64,000 nt of DNA from Protea cynaroides (GCA_028583415.1 CM053270.1:64593517-64657516); one strand, 5' to 3'; numbered from the stretch's first letter, positions 27,701-36,464 are shown. Numbers and translations: made by a program. Notes: generated from the sequence alone by a model not told the origin.

Positions 27701-30166
27701 GGTGGGGGAAAGAAAAATTAGTACTTTTTTCTAACAGGAATTATTCTCTAAAAGTAAGAATTTTGGTTGAATATTGACGACTAACATCTCACAATTTTTC
27801 CAATAAAAAAAAATATTTTACAATTTAAAATAACAATCTGTCTTTCCCCAATTAGATGTCCAAAGAAGATGAGATAGGAATAGATTAGGAACTACCAAGA
27901 ATCACTAGTCATGATCCATTGTTTGGTGAGTCATATATCATATGTAAGTACCATACTGTATTATTATTGTTTTTTTTATGATTGTGATAGGAAGTGTTAT
28001 AGCAATTCCACCGATAAATTGGTTATGCCTCATGTTATCCTAATAAGGAAAAACAAAAAATGTATTGCCTCATTGATGAAGATTTACATTGTCTCCTCCC
28101 AGTGATTCTGGGAGGACACGATAATTCAGTCCCGATGGCCGACACGTGGCTCTCGGGTGAATCCAAGACTCACGTTTGTGCCGACACCCCCTGTCGGCTT
28201 GGCTTGTTGGCTGGGTGTCGACTCGAACATGGGTCTCGAATTCACCAAGAGCCACGTGTCGGTCATCGAGACTAGGTTGACGTTGTCCTTCCAGAACCAC
28301 TGGGAGGAGAGGATGCAGATCCCATTGTTGATGATTGCCCATATCAGGTTTGGATCCGAATCGTCTCCTCCCTGTACTTCAGGGAGGAGGGAGACGCCCC
28401 CATCGGATGGCCGATACATGGTTCTCGGGAAAATCCAAACCCCACGTCCGAGCCGACACCCCCTATCAGCTTGGCTTGTCAGCTAGGTGTCAGTTTGAAC
28501 ATGAGACTCAGATTTTTTCAAGAATCATATGTCAATCATCCGACAGGGGCATCTCCCTCCTCCCTGAAGTACAGGGAGGTGACGATTTGAATCCATCAGG
28601 CTTAAATTAGTATGATGTGGAAATAATGTATGCAGTACCATCAAAGCTTTTCATCTGGGACCCAAATTGTTTCCTAAATTGTCTTCTGTCGCCAATCATG
28701 TCAGTTGTGCAATCACGGCTGACACCTCTTTGGCCACGAGAGAAGATTTCTATCCTTCTATCTGCATTTTTCTTTTATACAAATACCCCTAAACCTGACA
28801 TTCTAATCCGGTCGGGAATGGAGACTTTAGACCGCGTAGAAGAGTCGGGAGACTCACCGGTATCTTGGTGCCTCCAAATGGGAGGGGCCATGGTTCAAAG
28901 TAATCAAATTGATAGATTTGTATCAATTTTGGACAAGGCCGATCCAGCTGATACCTTTCTAAATCTAGATATAGGACATTGCATCATCAATTAGTTCAAA
29001 AACCAATCTGATATCAATTTGGATCGGTCCGATCCAACTAGAAATAAACCTTTTTGGAACCGATCGCACAATGTCATGGATCTGTTATTATTTTATTAAA
29101 AAATTTAACATTATTTTTATATTCCTTGTAATTGTGGATGATCACCACCTGACAAGTGGCAACTATAACAGTTGGATGATTGATGTTTGGTATGAAATAT
29201 TACAAGAAATACTATCCTGGATTAATTGTTTGGATCGACCAATTAGATCCGGTCCAATCCAATATCGATTATTTCTTTAAATATTTCATACAAAACATCA
29301 ATCCTCCAATGGATAAGGTTGCCATTTGACAGAAGGAATGACCATGTCATCTACTACATCCAAATCGATATCGGATCGGTTTTCAAACTATTGATGCAGT
29401 GTCCTATACTTGGATTTAGAACATTGAGGGACCTTGTAAAAAAAATCATGAGGTACTACAGTCCGTCAGTCTCACAAAGACGAGCCCAATTCGTTTCCAA
29501 TTATTGGAGGTTTCAATCACTAATCCAGCAGTTGGAGTTAATTGGGCACGTCTACCAATAATTCGATAGGTGCACTGAATAATTTCAATCACTGGATGAA
29601 CGATTGGAGCCTCCAATGATTGGAAACAATTTCAACCCCACTGAGACATTCATCAAACAAAGATGGCCAGACTGAACCCAATGTATTGGCAGGCAGCCTG
29701 TCGGCCGCCAAGGGCCGGATTTCAGCCGGCCCACCCCCAATGTAGTGGTAGACGGCTAGACTGAACTCAACTCCCTTAAATCGACGGCAGAAACCTCATA
29801 CCGCAGGGGATGATTTGGATCCCCACTGTCCGCATTTGGGGCAAATATTCGGACAGACAGACTAACAATATTATCGGATATTATCCAGTTATCGATGCAA
29901 TCTGCAATGTGCACCATTCGAGGCTTCAATAACGAAAATCTAAAATTTTTTTTATGCTAGAAAATCTAAAAAAATTGGAGGGAAGAACTTACGCGGTTGA
30001 AAACCATGAAACCGAGGTCCAAATCGACGCCGTCGACAGTGACTGTTCGAGCATGGCCTCCCAAGTAATCTTCCTTCTCGTACAATACTACCTCCACCCC
30101 TGTTTTTCCAAGTTCGTAAGCAGAGATCAGTCCGCTGATCCCTGCTCCGATCACTGCCACTCTCAT
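1..30166 (-). CDS. Plant cyclopropane-fatty-acid synthase (FAD oxidoreductase-CFA synthase fusion), 22 coding exons, 3' end outside window
   Basis: The family transfers a methylene group from S-adenosylmethionine to a cis double bond of phospholipid acyl chains, giving cyclopropane fatty acids. Exons, 5' to 3': 30166-29993, 24824-24607, 18985-18880, 18754-18653, 18500-18441, 18293-18215, 17432-17285, 9261-9138, 8902-8722, 7937-7909, 7606-7458, 6336-6234, 6004-5909, 5800-5745, 5631-5508, 2258-2196, 2069-2010, 1916-1755, 790-717, 602-509, 287-151, 61-1. All introns are GT-AG, phases match at every junction, and the sum is 2400 nt (800 codons) with no stop. Exon 15 has a weak donor, GTCTGC. Arabidopsis relatives (AT3G23510 type) are about 867 residues, so the last 65-70 residues lie left of the window. 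The start fits because the Rossmann motif follows at once. Internal exons are intact, so I infer a functional gene. Confidence 0.93.
1283..1315. repeat. (GA)n microsatellite in CFA synthase intron 18
   Basis: A pure GA dinucleotide run of about 33 bp in the 964-bp intron between exons 18 and 19. It begins an LTR-like stretch extending to about 1680. Confidence 0.9.
3201..4911 (-). mobile_element. Composite TRIM retrotransposon with three LTRs and 5-bp TSD
   Basis: Three direct repeats of 306-325 bp lie at 3201-3506, 3825-4149 and 4600-4911. Read on the minus strand each begins TGTTAG and ends GTTACA. Two internal segments (about 318 and 450 bp) separate them. Next to the inner edge of the second and third LTRs is TGGTATCAGAG (minus strand), the initiator-tRNA-Met primer site; purine tracts GAGGGGG and GAGGGTGGG abut the other edges. 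The internal parts are GTA/GCA trinucleotide-rich and have no ORF. The five bases ACTAC occur on both outer sides (3196-3200, 4912-4916). The size, PBS, PPT and lack of coding match TRIMs. It sits in intron 15 of the CFA synthase gene. Confidence 0.9.
3530..4500. repeat. GTA/GCA-rich trinucleotide tracts inside the TRIM
   Basis: Both internal segments of the TRIM contain imperfect GTAGTAGCA-type triplets. A phrase resembling TCACTGTGAACCAAGTAG recurs about every 45-60 bp, at least five times, which looks like a minisatellite that expanded within the element. Confidence 0.8.
6051..6101. repeat. (TG)n(TA)n microsatellite in intron 12
   Basis: A TG run passes into a pure TA run of about 45 bp between exons 12 and 13 of the CFA synthase gene. 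Short ORFs over it are artefacts of the repeat. Confidence 0.9.
8187..8471 (+). mobile_element. SMART-size LTR retrotransposon, 285 bp, with TSD
   Basis: Two 105-bp direct repeats (8187-8291 and 8367-8471) begin TGTTGGGAATAG (TATTGGGAATAG in the second) and end TTAATA/TTAACA. Directly after the first is TGGTATCAAAGC (8292-8303), a tRNA-Met primer site. A purine tract, GTGAAGGGAAG, precedes the second. CTAAT flanks both ends (8182-8186, 8472-8476). The whole element is smaller than most TRIMs and fits the class called SMART in grasses. It lies in intron 9. Confidence 0.9.
9270..10885. other. Intron 7 stretch with no recognised feature
   Basis: AT-rich intron sequence between exon 8 and the first hAT element. 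ORFs here are short, with no recognisable protein similarity, and I see no repeat ends. Confidence 0.6.
10898..11838. mobile_element. hAT-type non-autonomous element, 941 bp, 8-bp TSD
   Basis: Ends are TAGGGCTGCAA (left) and TTGCACCCCTA (right), inverted with one mismatch. The 8-bp flanks ACAAAAAG are identical (10890-10897, 11839-11846), the hAT hallmark. Subterminal zones are dense in CCCTAACCC and GGGCCGGGTT motifs in inverted orientation. There is no transposase. Confidence 0.88.
11868..13924 (-). mobile_element. Young non-autonomous LTR retrotransposon (2.06 kb)
   Basis: Two 699-bp LTRs (11868-12566 and 13226-13924) differ at about ten positions by eye (about 1.4%). On the minus strand they run TGATGCAGG...CTCCATTA. 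The primer site TGGTATCAGAGTC is at 13211-13223, two bases inside the 5' LTR. A purine-rich AAGTGGGTGAGAAT abuts the 3' LTR. GAGAG flanks both sides, but within a GA run, so the TSD is weaker evidence. The 659-bp interior is filled by one intact ORF. No protease, RT or integrase is present. It lies in CFA synthase intron 7. Confidence 0.9.
12571..13188 (-). CDS. Intact 205-aa ORF of unknown function inside the non-autonomous LTR element
   Basis: The ATG lies about 25 bp after the primer-binding site, in the gag position, and the ORF runs to the purine tract. I do not recognise the protein. It begins MANFECWEDILKVHLRQQQ, has a predicted helical segment around residues 20-48 (LFLEASFEGLQQIESRVARL), an acidic middle (DDKAEFPDVPMVDDYSEE), and a basic tail ending RRLYKIRGRIFLSG. 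No CCHC zinc knuckle is seen. The helix-acidic-basic layout could suit a reduced Gag-like or packaging protein, but that is inference. Confidence 0.6.
   Translation of the reverse strand: MANFECWEDILKVHLRQQQVTLNLFLEASFEGLQQIESRVARLEQCMGILLIAEGSTVASKEDLTPPPDMEALVYEANVNDEAFLVILDDKAEFPDVPMVDDYSEEVTSEVVIVVQAEVMARGNKLQQAFKKDVSGAFDFVCDEAITEYVIPSSFFDEWIPRLADYIPTIRVLPEFCYRRLSLDVSPMRLFRRLYKIRGRIFLSG
14345..15690. repeat. Direct duplication of about 145 bp, spaced about 1.2 kb
   Basis: Segments near 14385-14490 and 15555-15680 share TTATACCAGATTGTATACAG-like text, a TAGACTAAAT block, CTGTTCCAGAATTGGATCA and CTACCAGCTAATATATA, each ending in a TA run. A third partial copy is near 15190-15235. The first two flank the LINE relic, consistent with a local duplication. 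Confidence 0.65.
14650..15165 (-). pseudogene. LINE reverse-transcriptase 3' relic (zf-RVT region), frameshifted
   Basis: The minus strand reads IPRHSFVAWRGMMDALPMPGQ, the conserved motif at the start of the zf-RVT domain of plant non-LTR retrotransposons. After a frameshift it reads WFFECHFTFSIWKSIAW and then FISHICLEINARTFNSKS, the usual tail of these proteins. Frame changes and the lost cysteines show it is dead. The upstream RT core is absent. Confidence 0.65.
15891..16044. mobile_element. Small GCC-rich MITE (about 154 bp)
   Basis: Ends GTTGTCAAGGCGCC and GGCACCTTGAC are imperfect inverted repeats, and the interior repeats GCCTAGGCG-like units on both strands. The sharply GC-rich block stands out in AT-rich intron 7. 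No clear TSD was found because the flanks are TA repeats. Confidence 0.6.
19062..19229 (-). mobile_element. Au-type SINE with 14-bp target-site duplication
   Basis: Read on the minus strand it carries GCTACAACGGTAAGG near the start and GGTTTGAATTT (box-B-like) about 45 bp later, followed by GGAAACAGCCTCT and GGTAAGGCTGTGTA, which I recognise from the Au SINE family of flowering plants. The flanks AATTCATCTTCAGT (19048-19061) and AATTCATCTTCGGT (19230-19243) form a 14-bp TSD with one mismatch. It lies in intron 2, about 60 bp upstream of exon 3. Confidence 0.85.
20310..21840 (-). pseudogene. PLS-class PPR protein pseudogene
   Basis: Separate minus-strand frames join into a degraded pentatricopeptide repeat protein. 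They include LAMQVFDDMTMKNVVSWTH, MVEREVVTWTTMISWYAQNG, KLSHEMLATDVKVDEITM and MPIRPEPSSWGALPGA, then YAERKMWDQANKVRGIMKKK, which matches the E-domain end of PLS-type PPR proteins. Stops and frameshifts separate every block, so no product is expected. The host proteins act in organelle RNA editing. No introns are visible, but this family is usually intronless, so retro-origin cannot be inferred. It sits in intron 2 of the CFA synthase gene. Confidence 0.85.
22596..23131. mobile_element. hAT-like MITE with GGGTGTCAAAA termini
   Basis: Left end TATGGGTGTCAAAATTGA and right end TCATTTTTGACACCCTCA are inverted repeats. The interior is AT-rich with repeated GGTTTCGGTTT phrases. The 8-bp flanks match only partly, so the boundary is approximate. 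The termini resemble the TAAGGGTGTCAA family elsewhere in this window. Confidence 0.6.
24175..24490 (-). mobile_element. SMART-like LTR retrotransposon, 316 bp
   Basis: Direct repeats of 106-107 bp (24175-24281, 24385-24490) begin TGTTGGGAATAATCTCAC on the minus strand. TGATATCAGAGC at 24373-24384 is a primer site with one change. Flanks ATAGC and ATGGC are a near-perfect TSD. It belongs to the same family as 8187-8471 but is more diverged and opposite in strand. It is in intron 1, about 110 bp from exon 2. Confidence 0.8.
25241..25350. mobile_element. Palindromic mini-MITE, copy A
   Basis: Foldback unit of about 110 bp. The left arm has CTTGCATATACTTGTATC and the right arm GATGGGATCCCATG then GTACATGTAAATGCAGG, with complementary arms around a short GTGGG-type centre. 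Similar copies lie near 42171, 43165, 44226 and 44530. Confidence 0.6.
25706..25963. mobile_element. Possible MITE in CFA synthase intron 1
   Basis: GCTCGTTTAGTCTACG at the left and GCATACCAAACAAGC at the right are imperfect inverted repeats. TGCATTCTNATTCTTA-like blocks repeat inside in both orientations. No clear TSD was seen. Confidence 0.4.
26805..27354. mobile_element. hAT-type MITE (TAAGGGTGT family), 550 bp
   Basis: Ends TAAGGGTGTAATAGG and CTTTAACACCCTTA are inverted. Flanks ATTATAGT (26797-26804) and ATTATAGC (27355-27362) match at 7 of 8, as expected for an old hAT target duplication. The interior is rich in TTTGGTCTGG-like subterminal repeats in both orientations. Confidence 0.8.
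28091..28594. mobile_element. Two tandem palindromic units with terminal hairpins
   Basis: Units at 28091-28312 and 28352-28594 are each near-perfect inverted repeats over most of their length, with the centre at a GGCTTGGCTTGT-like loop. Each end is itself a small hairpin (TCCCAG/CTGGGA; CCCTGTACTTCAGGG), and GGATCCGAATCGTC-like ends recur. The stems contain CACGTG cores. No coding. It looks like a foldback MITE present twice; the superfamily is unknown. Confidence 0.7.
29145..29335. repeat. Foldback repeat with about 60-bp arms
   Basis: CTGACAAGTGGCAAC and GATTGATGTTTGGTATGAAA on the left are matched in inverse orientation on the right by TTTCATACAAAACATCAATC and GTTGCCATTTGACAG. It is probably a MITE in CFA synthase intron 1. 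Superfamily and TSD are unclear. Confidence 0.65.
29489..29630. repeat. Second foldback repeat in intron 1
   Basis: TTCGTTTCCAATTATTGGAG on the left is mirrored by CTCCAATGATTGGAAACAA on the right. The arms are about 25 bp and the unit about 140 bp. It ends about 360 bp before the end of exon 1. Confidence 0.55.
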
Positions 30167-30620
30167 CGTCGCAAATTCTAAAATCTTCCTGCTTCAATGA
30201 ATCTCAAATTTCAAAAACCAGACCTAGAGATTCAGATTTCAGAAAGAAATAACTCAGACAAAAGAAAACCAAAACAATGCTCGTTAAGAACTTGACATTC
30301 AGTCTTAAAAATTGACAAATCTGTAACAATCATTAGATTTCTGCAATCAAAGCAGCAGCAAACACTTGGAAATACCTGAAACTTGAACCGCGGTAGATCT
30401 GAATCTTTTTTAACACCAGTTTACCTTCAAATAGCTCGCATTTAGCTGAAACCTCAGATCGATTCAACTAACAGAGAGAGTGAATGGTGGTACTCTCAGA
30501 TTAGATCCAACACTCTGCACTCTCCTACCGAACGATTGAAACCAATAAATCTATGGCAGAAAATAGAAGTAAAGAGCAGAACAAAGAAGACAGGAAAACC
30601 TTAGTACTGAGGTTTCCAGC
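30167..30620 (-). promoter_or_regulatory. Probable 5' UTR (with intron) and promoter-proximal region of the CFA synthase gene
   Basis: Read on the minus strand, CAG/GTATTTCC near 30377 and TTGAAGCAG/GAAGATT near 30191 give a plausible 5' UTR intron that ends about 25 bp before the ATG. Upstream sequence is pyrimidine-rich with a CTCTCTCT run near 30470-30485, typical of plant 5' leaders. No TATA box could be assigned with confidence. Confidence 0.4.
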
Positions 30621-33600
30621 CAGAAAAGATCAGTTATAATCAGACGACTCTTGATTAGTATGATCATTAAAGGAATATGAACTACTCTGTAAAATCAATT
30701 CATCTAAAAGAATTGGACGACGACGACGGTGAAAATGTGTGATTGGAGATGGCTCTAGCCAGATTTCATCTTTGTCTACAGGGAGAGACGTAGATATGTT
30801 AATGGCCACAGAACCATAAGGTAGGGCTTTTCCGTATACGTGGATTTTCAACAGACCAATCAGGGTCTTTCTTTTCTGTACTTCACCAACGTTGAAAACG
30901 TAGTTTGAGCATCCCAAGAGATATATTATCCTTATTTTCTTAGGGTCTGCCTTATTGATACCGCGCTTGTCTGAATGACCTATGGACATCGATTCTTTTT
31001 TGCATGCCGTCATTGGATCATCATGGTAGTTTTGAATTTTGACGTATTATTGATATTTGGGTGGGGGAATGTTTGGGTTTTGTGCCTAGGATTTGATACT
31101 AATTTTGTTTGATGAAAGTCTAAAGAGGTCGAGTGTTTGATTCTCTTATATATTTCTTTTCAACGTCTATTCTCTCTCTCTCATTAGATGCACACCCACT
31201 CTCTCAGTTTCACTAGGTGTGCACCCACTCTCTACAGGTCACAGTTGTGGTGGATCCACTTTGGCAAAAAATAAAAAATAAAAATCGAGAGATTTTTATG
31301 CTAACAGACTTATGAAGAAAGTTTGGCCTTCTCTAGGGCTTTTGCATTTGAAAGAAAAGAAAATAAAAAAGAAATGAGAGGATAAGATCATTGAATGACT
31401 TGTCTTCCCATTAAACAAATTTTTGATTCCACCCTTGAATTGTTCTTAAATCTCATTACCTCACCCATTGAAACCTAAGGTTGGTGTTAGATTTTTAGTC
31501 GTTTGTTAAAATTATAAAATAAAAAGATGTAAATCCATCTCTACTCTTCATATGATATGAGTTTCGCATTGAGTCTCACTCCTCCTTGGCACGGGAAACT
31601 TTTACCTATAAAAGGCATTGAGATTTTAGAATTATCTTGCCAATAATCAAAAAGAAAATAATTGGAGATGATTCAAAACATAAATTACCAAAATTCACTA
31701 TATATGACTCCCCAAAGTGAATTTGAATTCTATTCTAGGATCCATGATTTTTTGTTTTGTTTTTGTTTTGTTTTTCGGATTCATTCTATAATATAATATC
31801 ACATGAGATTTTAACTATAATTACTAAAGATAGAGAGAGAATAAAAGGGGTTTCTTAAAGCATATGTAGATGATAAAAGAATCCTACTATGACATTTTGA
31901 GAAGTTGTATTCTACATTTAAATTTTATTTTTATTTCGTTCCAATTTTATTGGATGTTACCATATTCATGAAGCCCTTTTCCCCAAAAGGAAAAAAAGGT
32001 CCCCCTTCTTATCCATATACTCATAGGATAGTTAAAGGACATTGATTGGGTAAGAAGGATACTCACTTGATAAAGAAATATAAAAAGATATGGATGTTTA
32101 TATTTCAATTAAAAAATTGAAAGCTCGATAGCACCATCCTCACACTTTTCTTTTTTCCTTAAACCATAATTCATAATTTCAGATTTGTACTAGGTTATCA
32201 GAGACCAACTTATGAGATGGTCTTTTATTTACCTTCTACAAATAAATGAGAAATCTTAATTCATGAAGGATAGCTTCCACAAATAAAAAGGAAATCTTAA
32301 TTCATGAAGGATCTGTTTGTTTTAAAATAAAAATTTATTGTTAAAGAGGAGTTTCATTAATTGTTTTAATGTAAAATATAAAAAAAAATTAGAAAGTAAA
32401 AAAAATTTTACATAGAGAAATTCTTTTATGTTAAATATCATTTTTGTAGAGTGAAAAATTACAATGAAACAAACATGGGCTATGGGAAAAGTGAAAGAAA
32501 GAAAAATAAATTTTGAGATGTTCGCTCTTTCTCTTAGAAAAAATGGGGTGCAAAGAGACATGGGTTGAAGAAGAGGTTTCTCATTCATCACAAAAGAAGG
32601 GAATAAAAAAAAAAAAAGGAAAAAAGGTTTCGTTTGTTGATGTAAAATTTTACATGCAAAAATTTATATATAATAATTTACATGTTAAAAATTTTCTAAT
32701 GGCTATTTTTAGGAAGTATAATAGTAGTGAACTAGTGATGTCTAAGGGGGAAAATGGAAGGTTGAAAGAAGAAGGGAAAAAATACCAGCTTTATCTCACA
32801 AAAGAAGGCACATGAATATGGGATCGGTCCAGGGTTGATCCAGATCAGAATAATTTGGGATCGGTCCTGTCTTCAATGAATTTTACTTTGTCATATTAAA
32901 ATCAACACTTAAAACCCATGCCGACTCAGTAATTGCCCTGATCCAGATCAATCGATCTCGGCCGATCTGATATAATACACTCCCTCAATCACTAGTAAGG
33001 GACACGAGGTTTTTTTTTTTTTTTTTTTTTTTTTTTGGTTTAAAGATTAGGAGTGTAATAGGTAGTATATGCATTATAATGTACATTGTGCCTATAAAAA
33101 AATAATTTGAACACATTTAAAAAAAAAAAAAACACATACATATATGTGTACACAAAAAGTATTCTTAATTTCATTTGAAATAAATATTATCTAATATGCT
33201 AAAGATAGCTTAAAATAATTGATTGTTAATGGACATTCCATGTCCATTGTTATTATACAGATCTTGAAGTGTTTTTAACCCAATAAAGAAGGAAAAAAAA
33301 AAAACTTACGAGTACTTATTGTGATTAGCATGGTTTTATTCATGGTATCAGAAAGGGTATTGATCACTCTAAAATCAAATCTCATCAGTACAAAATCAAT
33401 GACAGAGTGTTATATGATCGATATTATATTAAAATATATTAAAAAATTGAAATTAAAATGTATTAAAAAATGAAGGTATATATTGGATCTGTATAAACCA
33501 CTATATCAATATTAATACATATCAATACCATCATGAGAATAGAGTGATGAACCAATGGATGAGATTCCACAAGGGATAAAAGAACGAGACGGAGAGGAAT

Positions 33601-35066
33601 TTACACGTGGTTGTATTCTAGGAGAAAATTAAAGAACATGAAGAATCAGTAGTTGATCGATCAGATTCGGATTTAAACGAGAGAAAATGAAATGTGAGAG
33701 GAAAATACACACCGACAATAATAAGGAAACTTGTATAAGAATCCTTTGTCTGCCTGCCACCAAACAATGAGAGAATCTAACTATGGATATCATTGGACAC
33801 GTATTCCAATGCAATTCCAGCCGTTGAAATGTTGAAACCCTCAAATGCAAGCCAATGAATATAGTAATGAAAAAGATGGCGGAGCCTGAGTTTCACATGG
33901 AAGCCAATGAATGAATTTAATAATTGTAGCAGTGACTGATGATATATGGACCGTACCTTGTTTGGGGAAGGGCGGAACTGTATTGTTGAGATGCAGAATC
34001 AGAATTCGTTAGCCTATCGGTATCCGAGAAGGGGAATCTTGGCTCCTTGTGATTTTATTTCCACCAGTAAAACCCAAAAGCAGCAGAAGATCAAGAAGGG
34101 TGGACTGAATTTTTTGGAGAAACATCCTTTGTTTTCCTGTCATTTCAAGTCGTCATTGAATGGCTGTGAATCATTGGTTTGCATAATGTCGTCTAGTCTA
34201 TATGGTCAATAGGTGACAACAGATTTCTTTGGAAGGTTGATACATGTGTATCACGGAAGATTTGGAAAAGAAAAAGTATCATCAGCTCGCCTACCTACCT
34301 AGCCCAAGATCTAAACCTGGTCCGACCCCAAAATAGAGGCCATAATCGATGTATTCGACATGAATTGACCGATCTGATGGCAATATTTAGAAACATGATG
34401 GGGTTGTTTTGTCCATTGAAATTTTTTTTATTACTTTTGTTAAAAAAAATAATATTTTTTTAAAATTTTTTTACATATTATCCAAATAATTTAATAAACA
34501 TTTTCTATTGCTTAAGATTTTTAAAAACATCATTTATCACCTAAAATTCTTAAATATTATTCTATTAATTGACGAAAAAGAATTGAATTTTTATCTAGAC
34601 TTTTATACTTTTTTTCATTATAAATTAAGAAACATCACCTATCATGTACTGATTTCTTGTCCCGCAATATCCTATCATCCACTAGTTAAACGATGACTGG
34701 GGAAATAGGAACTTAGTGTCTTGCCTCCTAACCTTGGCCACCATGTTCTCCCACCCGGATCGTTCTATCGTAGTTCGAGACCTCTATAACTCCTACTTTA
34801 ATGATTCTTCTCTGTGAGTGGCCAGAAATCTCAAATCCTGAACCCACTATGCACGACGTAAATGGAAGGGAGGGGTTTGGTCATCCCAAAATTTCTCATT
34901 TCTCAAAGTAGAAGGAAAGAAACGTCAAATAGAAACTCTGGATTCAGATGCAGAGTCAACCAGTCTTTCTTACAAAAATAGTGGTTTTTTTTTTCTTTTT
35001 TTTTTTTACGAGAATGAATGGTATGACTATGGAGTGTAGACATGCTAGCCTTTGGTTTCTTATTAT
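30621..35066. other. Intergenic, AT-rich, no gene seen
   Basis: A 127-codon minus ORF at 30630-31013 has no recognisable similarity. The rest holds homopolymer runs (poly-T 33010-33036) and motifs such as GGATCGGTCC near 32820-32990 that also occur near 29000. No RNA gene or intact mobile element could be supported. Confidence 0.5.
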
Positions 35067-35192
35067 ATCATCCCTCCATTCTCTGTAGCTTGTGATTTAT
35101 AGTAAAAAGTGTGGTGACCCATTCCGCCATTCCATTAAAGAGAATTCCATCATTCCATTAGAGTATTATGGTAAAAAGTGTGTTTTTGGTTT

Positions 35193-35360
35193 TCAATGGC
35201 CTGCCAAGAGTTTGTATGTGGGAAGGCCATTGAAAACCAAGACGGATTCCAAAATCAATAATATGGAGCCTCGTCGATTTTTCAGACGCATAAAAAATGG
35301 TCTGATTCGAAAACAAAATAGAAAGGTTCTTGAATGGATACACAACAAGATACAGATGGT
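35193..35360 (-). pseudogene. GRAS transcription factor fragment, copy 1
   Basis: The minus strand reads FKNLSILFSNQTIFYASEK, then RLHIIDFGIRLGFQWPSHIQ, which is the VHIID core of GRAS proteins. It is cut at its upstream side by the LTR that starts at 35361, and similarity ends after about 55 residues. It is not functional. Confidence 0.75.
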
Positions 35361-36464
35361 TGTTAGATTTATGTGGGTTTAATTAATTACTTAAACTAGT
35401 TAATTCAGTGGGAATGTGATTGACACGATATAACTGGTTTAGTTTGATTCGTCACATAGTATGAGATAAGTTTGATAACCCTAATTCTATTGTGGGAAGG
35501 GTTTTAGGGTTACATTTGTATTCTATAAATATAAGGTTAGATTCCCACAGCCATAGTTAATCAGTTCTCTGCACCCATTAACAAGAGACGTCAGGATATC
35601 CTCTGGAGGCTGTGGAAGACTGTAGTCGAGGAATTTCGATCAAAGCTTGGAACGTCGTGGAGCGTATGAGAATTAATCTCTTCACAGACAGGTATGTCTT
35701 TATGTTCATTGTTTATGACTTCTCTATTGTGTTCTATGGTAACTGTATGGATGGAGAATGAGTTTCATTGAAATCCTAAACACATAATTAAGGGTGTCAA
35801 AAATGGGTCCGGACCGGTAGCACGGACCGAGCCAGCCCGATATAACCCGAACCCAACCCGGACCGAACCTTAATGGACATGTTTCGGTCTCGGCTTGTAA
35901 AGCCCGACACCGTTTCAGCCCAAACCGAAACCAAACCGGACCGGCCCGTTAAGAAGCCCGAACTAGCCCGAACCAATAATACCTAACCCAAACACCGGTA
36001 AGGTCCATTCGGACCCAGTTTCTTAATTTTAATGGTTTTAAATTTTGATGGATTATATTACACTGTTATAGTTCACTTCTTGATCGAAAAGATTATATGA
36101 ATCTATAGTTGAAAATAGTATGTTAATTGTTACAATTCTCGAATTACATGCATATAAATGAATGATTCTAATTTTTATAGATAGAAATAATAAAATAGGT
36201 CATATATCTTACATATAAAATAGGCCCGATAAGCTTGATAAGTCCGGTCCGGACCGAACCGCCCGAATCACCTCAATAAACCCAACCCGATAACAAACCG
36301 ACCCGACCCGCCCGATTGTTATTGTGTCCAGCATGAGCCCAACCCAGCCCGAACTCTTAATGGACATATTTTGGGTTGGGCTTATAAAACCCGACACCAA
36401 TTCAGTCCGGACCGAAACCGGCCCGGACCGGCCCGTTGACACCCTTACACATAATATTCTAACA
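35361..36464 (+). mobile_element. LTR of a plus-strand retrotransposon, copy 1, interrupted by a hAT MITE
   Basis: The LTR begins TGTTAGATTTATG and ends ATTCTAACA, and is followed after two bases by primer site TGGTATCAGAGT (36467-36478). Without the 667-bp insertion it would be 437 bp, matching the 439-bp copy at 38818-39256. A TATAAATA box lies near 35524-35531. GRAS sequence precedes it instead of a purine tract, so this is a 5' LTR inserted in the GRAS fragment. Confidence 0.85.
35789..36447. mobile_element. hAT-type MITE (TAAGGGTGTCAA family), 659 bp, empty site available
   Basis: Perfect 12-bp inverted ends TAAGGGTGTCAA and TTGACACCCTTA. CACATAAT is duplicated at 35781-35788 and 36448-36455. 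The sister LTR at 38818-39256 has a single CACATAAT at the same place, so the insertion and its 8-bp TSD are confirmed directly. The interior is dense in CCCGACCCG-type motifs; no transposase. Confidence 0.93.

Larger units (their letters stand above)
17285..30166 (-). other. Exons 1-7: N-terminal FAD-binding amine-oxidase-like domain of the CFA synthase fusion
   Basis: Residues 1-12 read MRVAVIGAGISG, a dinucleotide-binding GxGxxG motif. It is followed by YEKEDYLGGHART near residues 29-41, the second FAD-contact segment of this oxidoreductase family. Later exons carry GRPQWLTVRSRSHTYV and GCTVLGVDGLQETYDACII, which match the FAD/NAD(P)-binding oxidoreductase half of plant CFA synthases. In plants this half is always fused to the methyltransferase; its exact catalytic role is not settled. 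Introns 1 (about 5.2 kb) and 2 (about 5.6 kb) are greatly expanded by repeats. Confidence 0.9.

Noticed and set aside
28126..28610. Several overlapping ORFs of 90-109 codons on both strands
   Set aside because: They are by-products of the palindromic repeat units; both strands read similarly because the DNA is self-complementary.
30630..31013. 127-codon minus-strand ORF upstream of the CFA synthase gene
   Set aside because: No recognisable domain, low-complexity composition and no supporting splice or promoter context.
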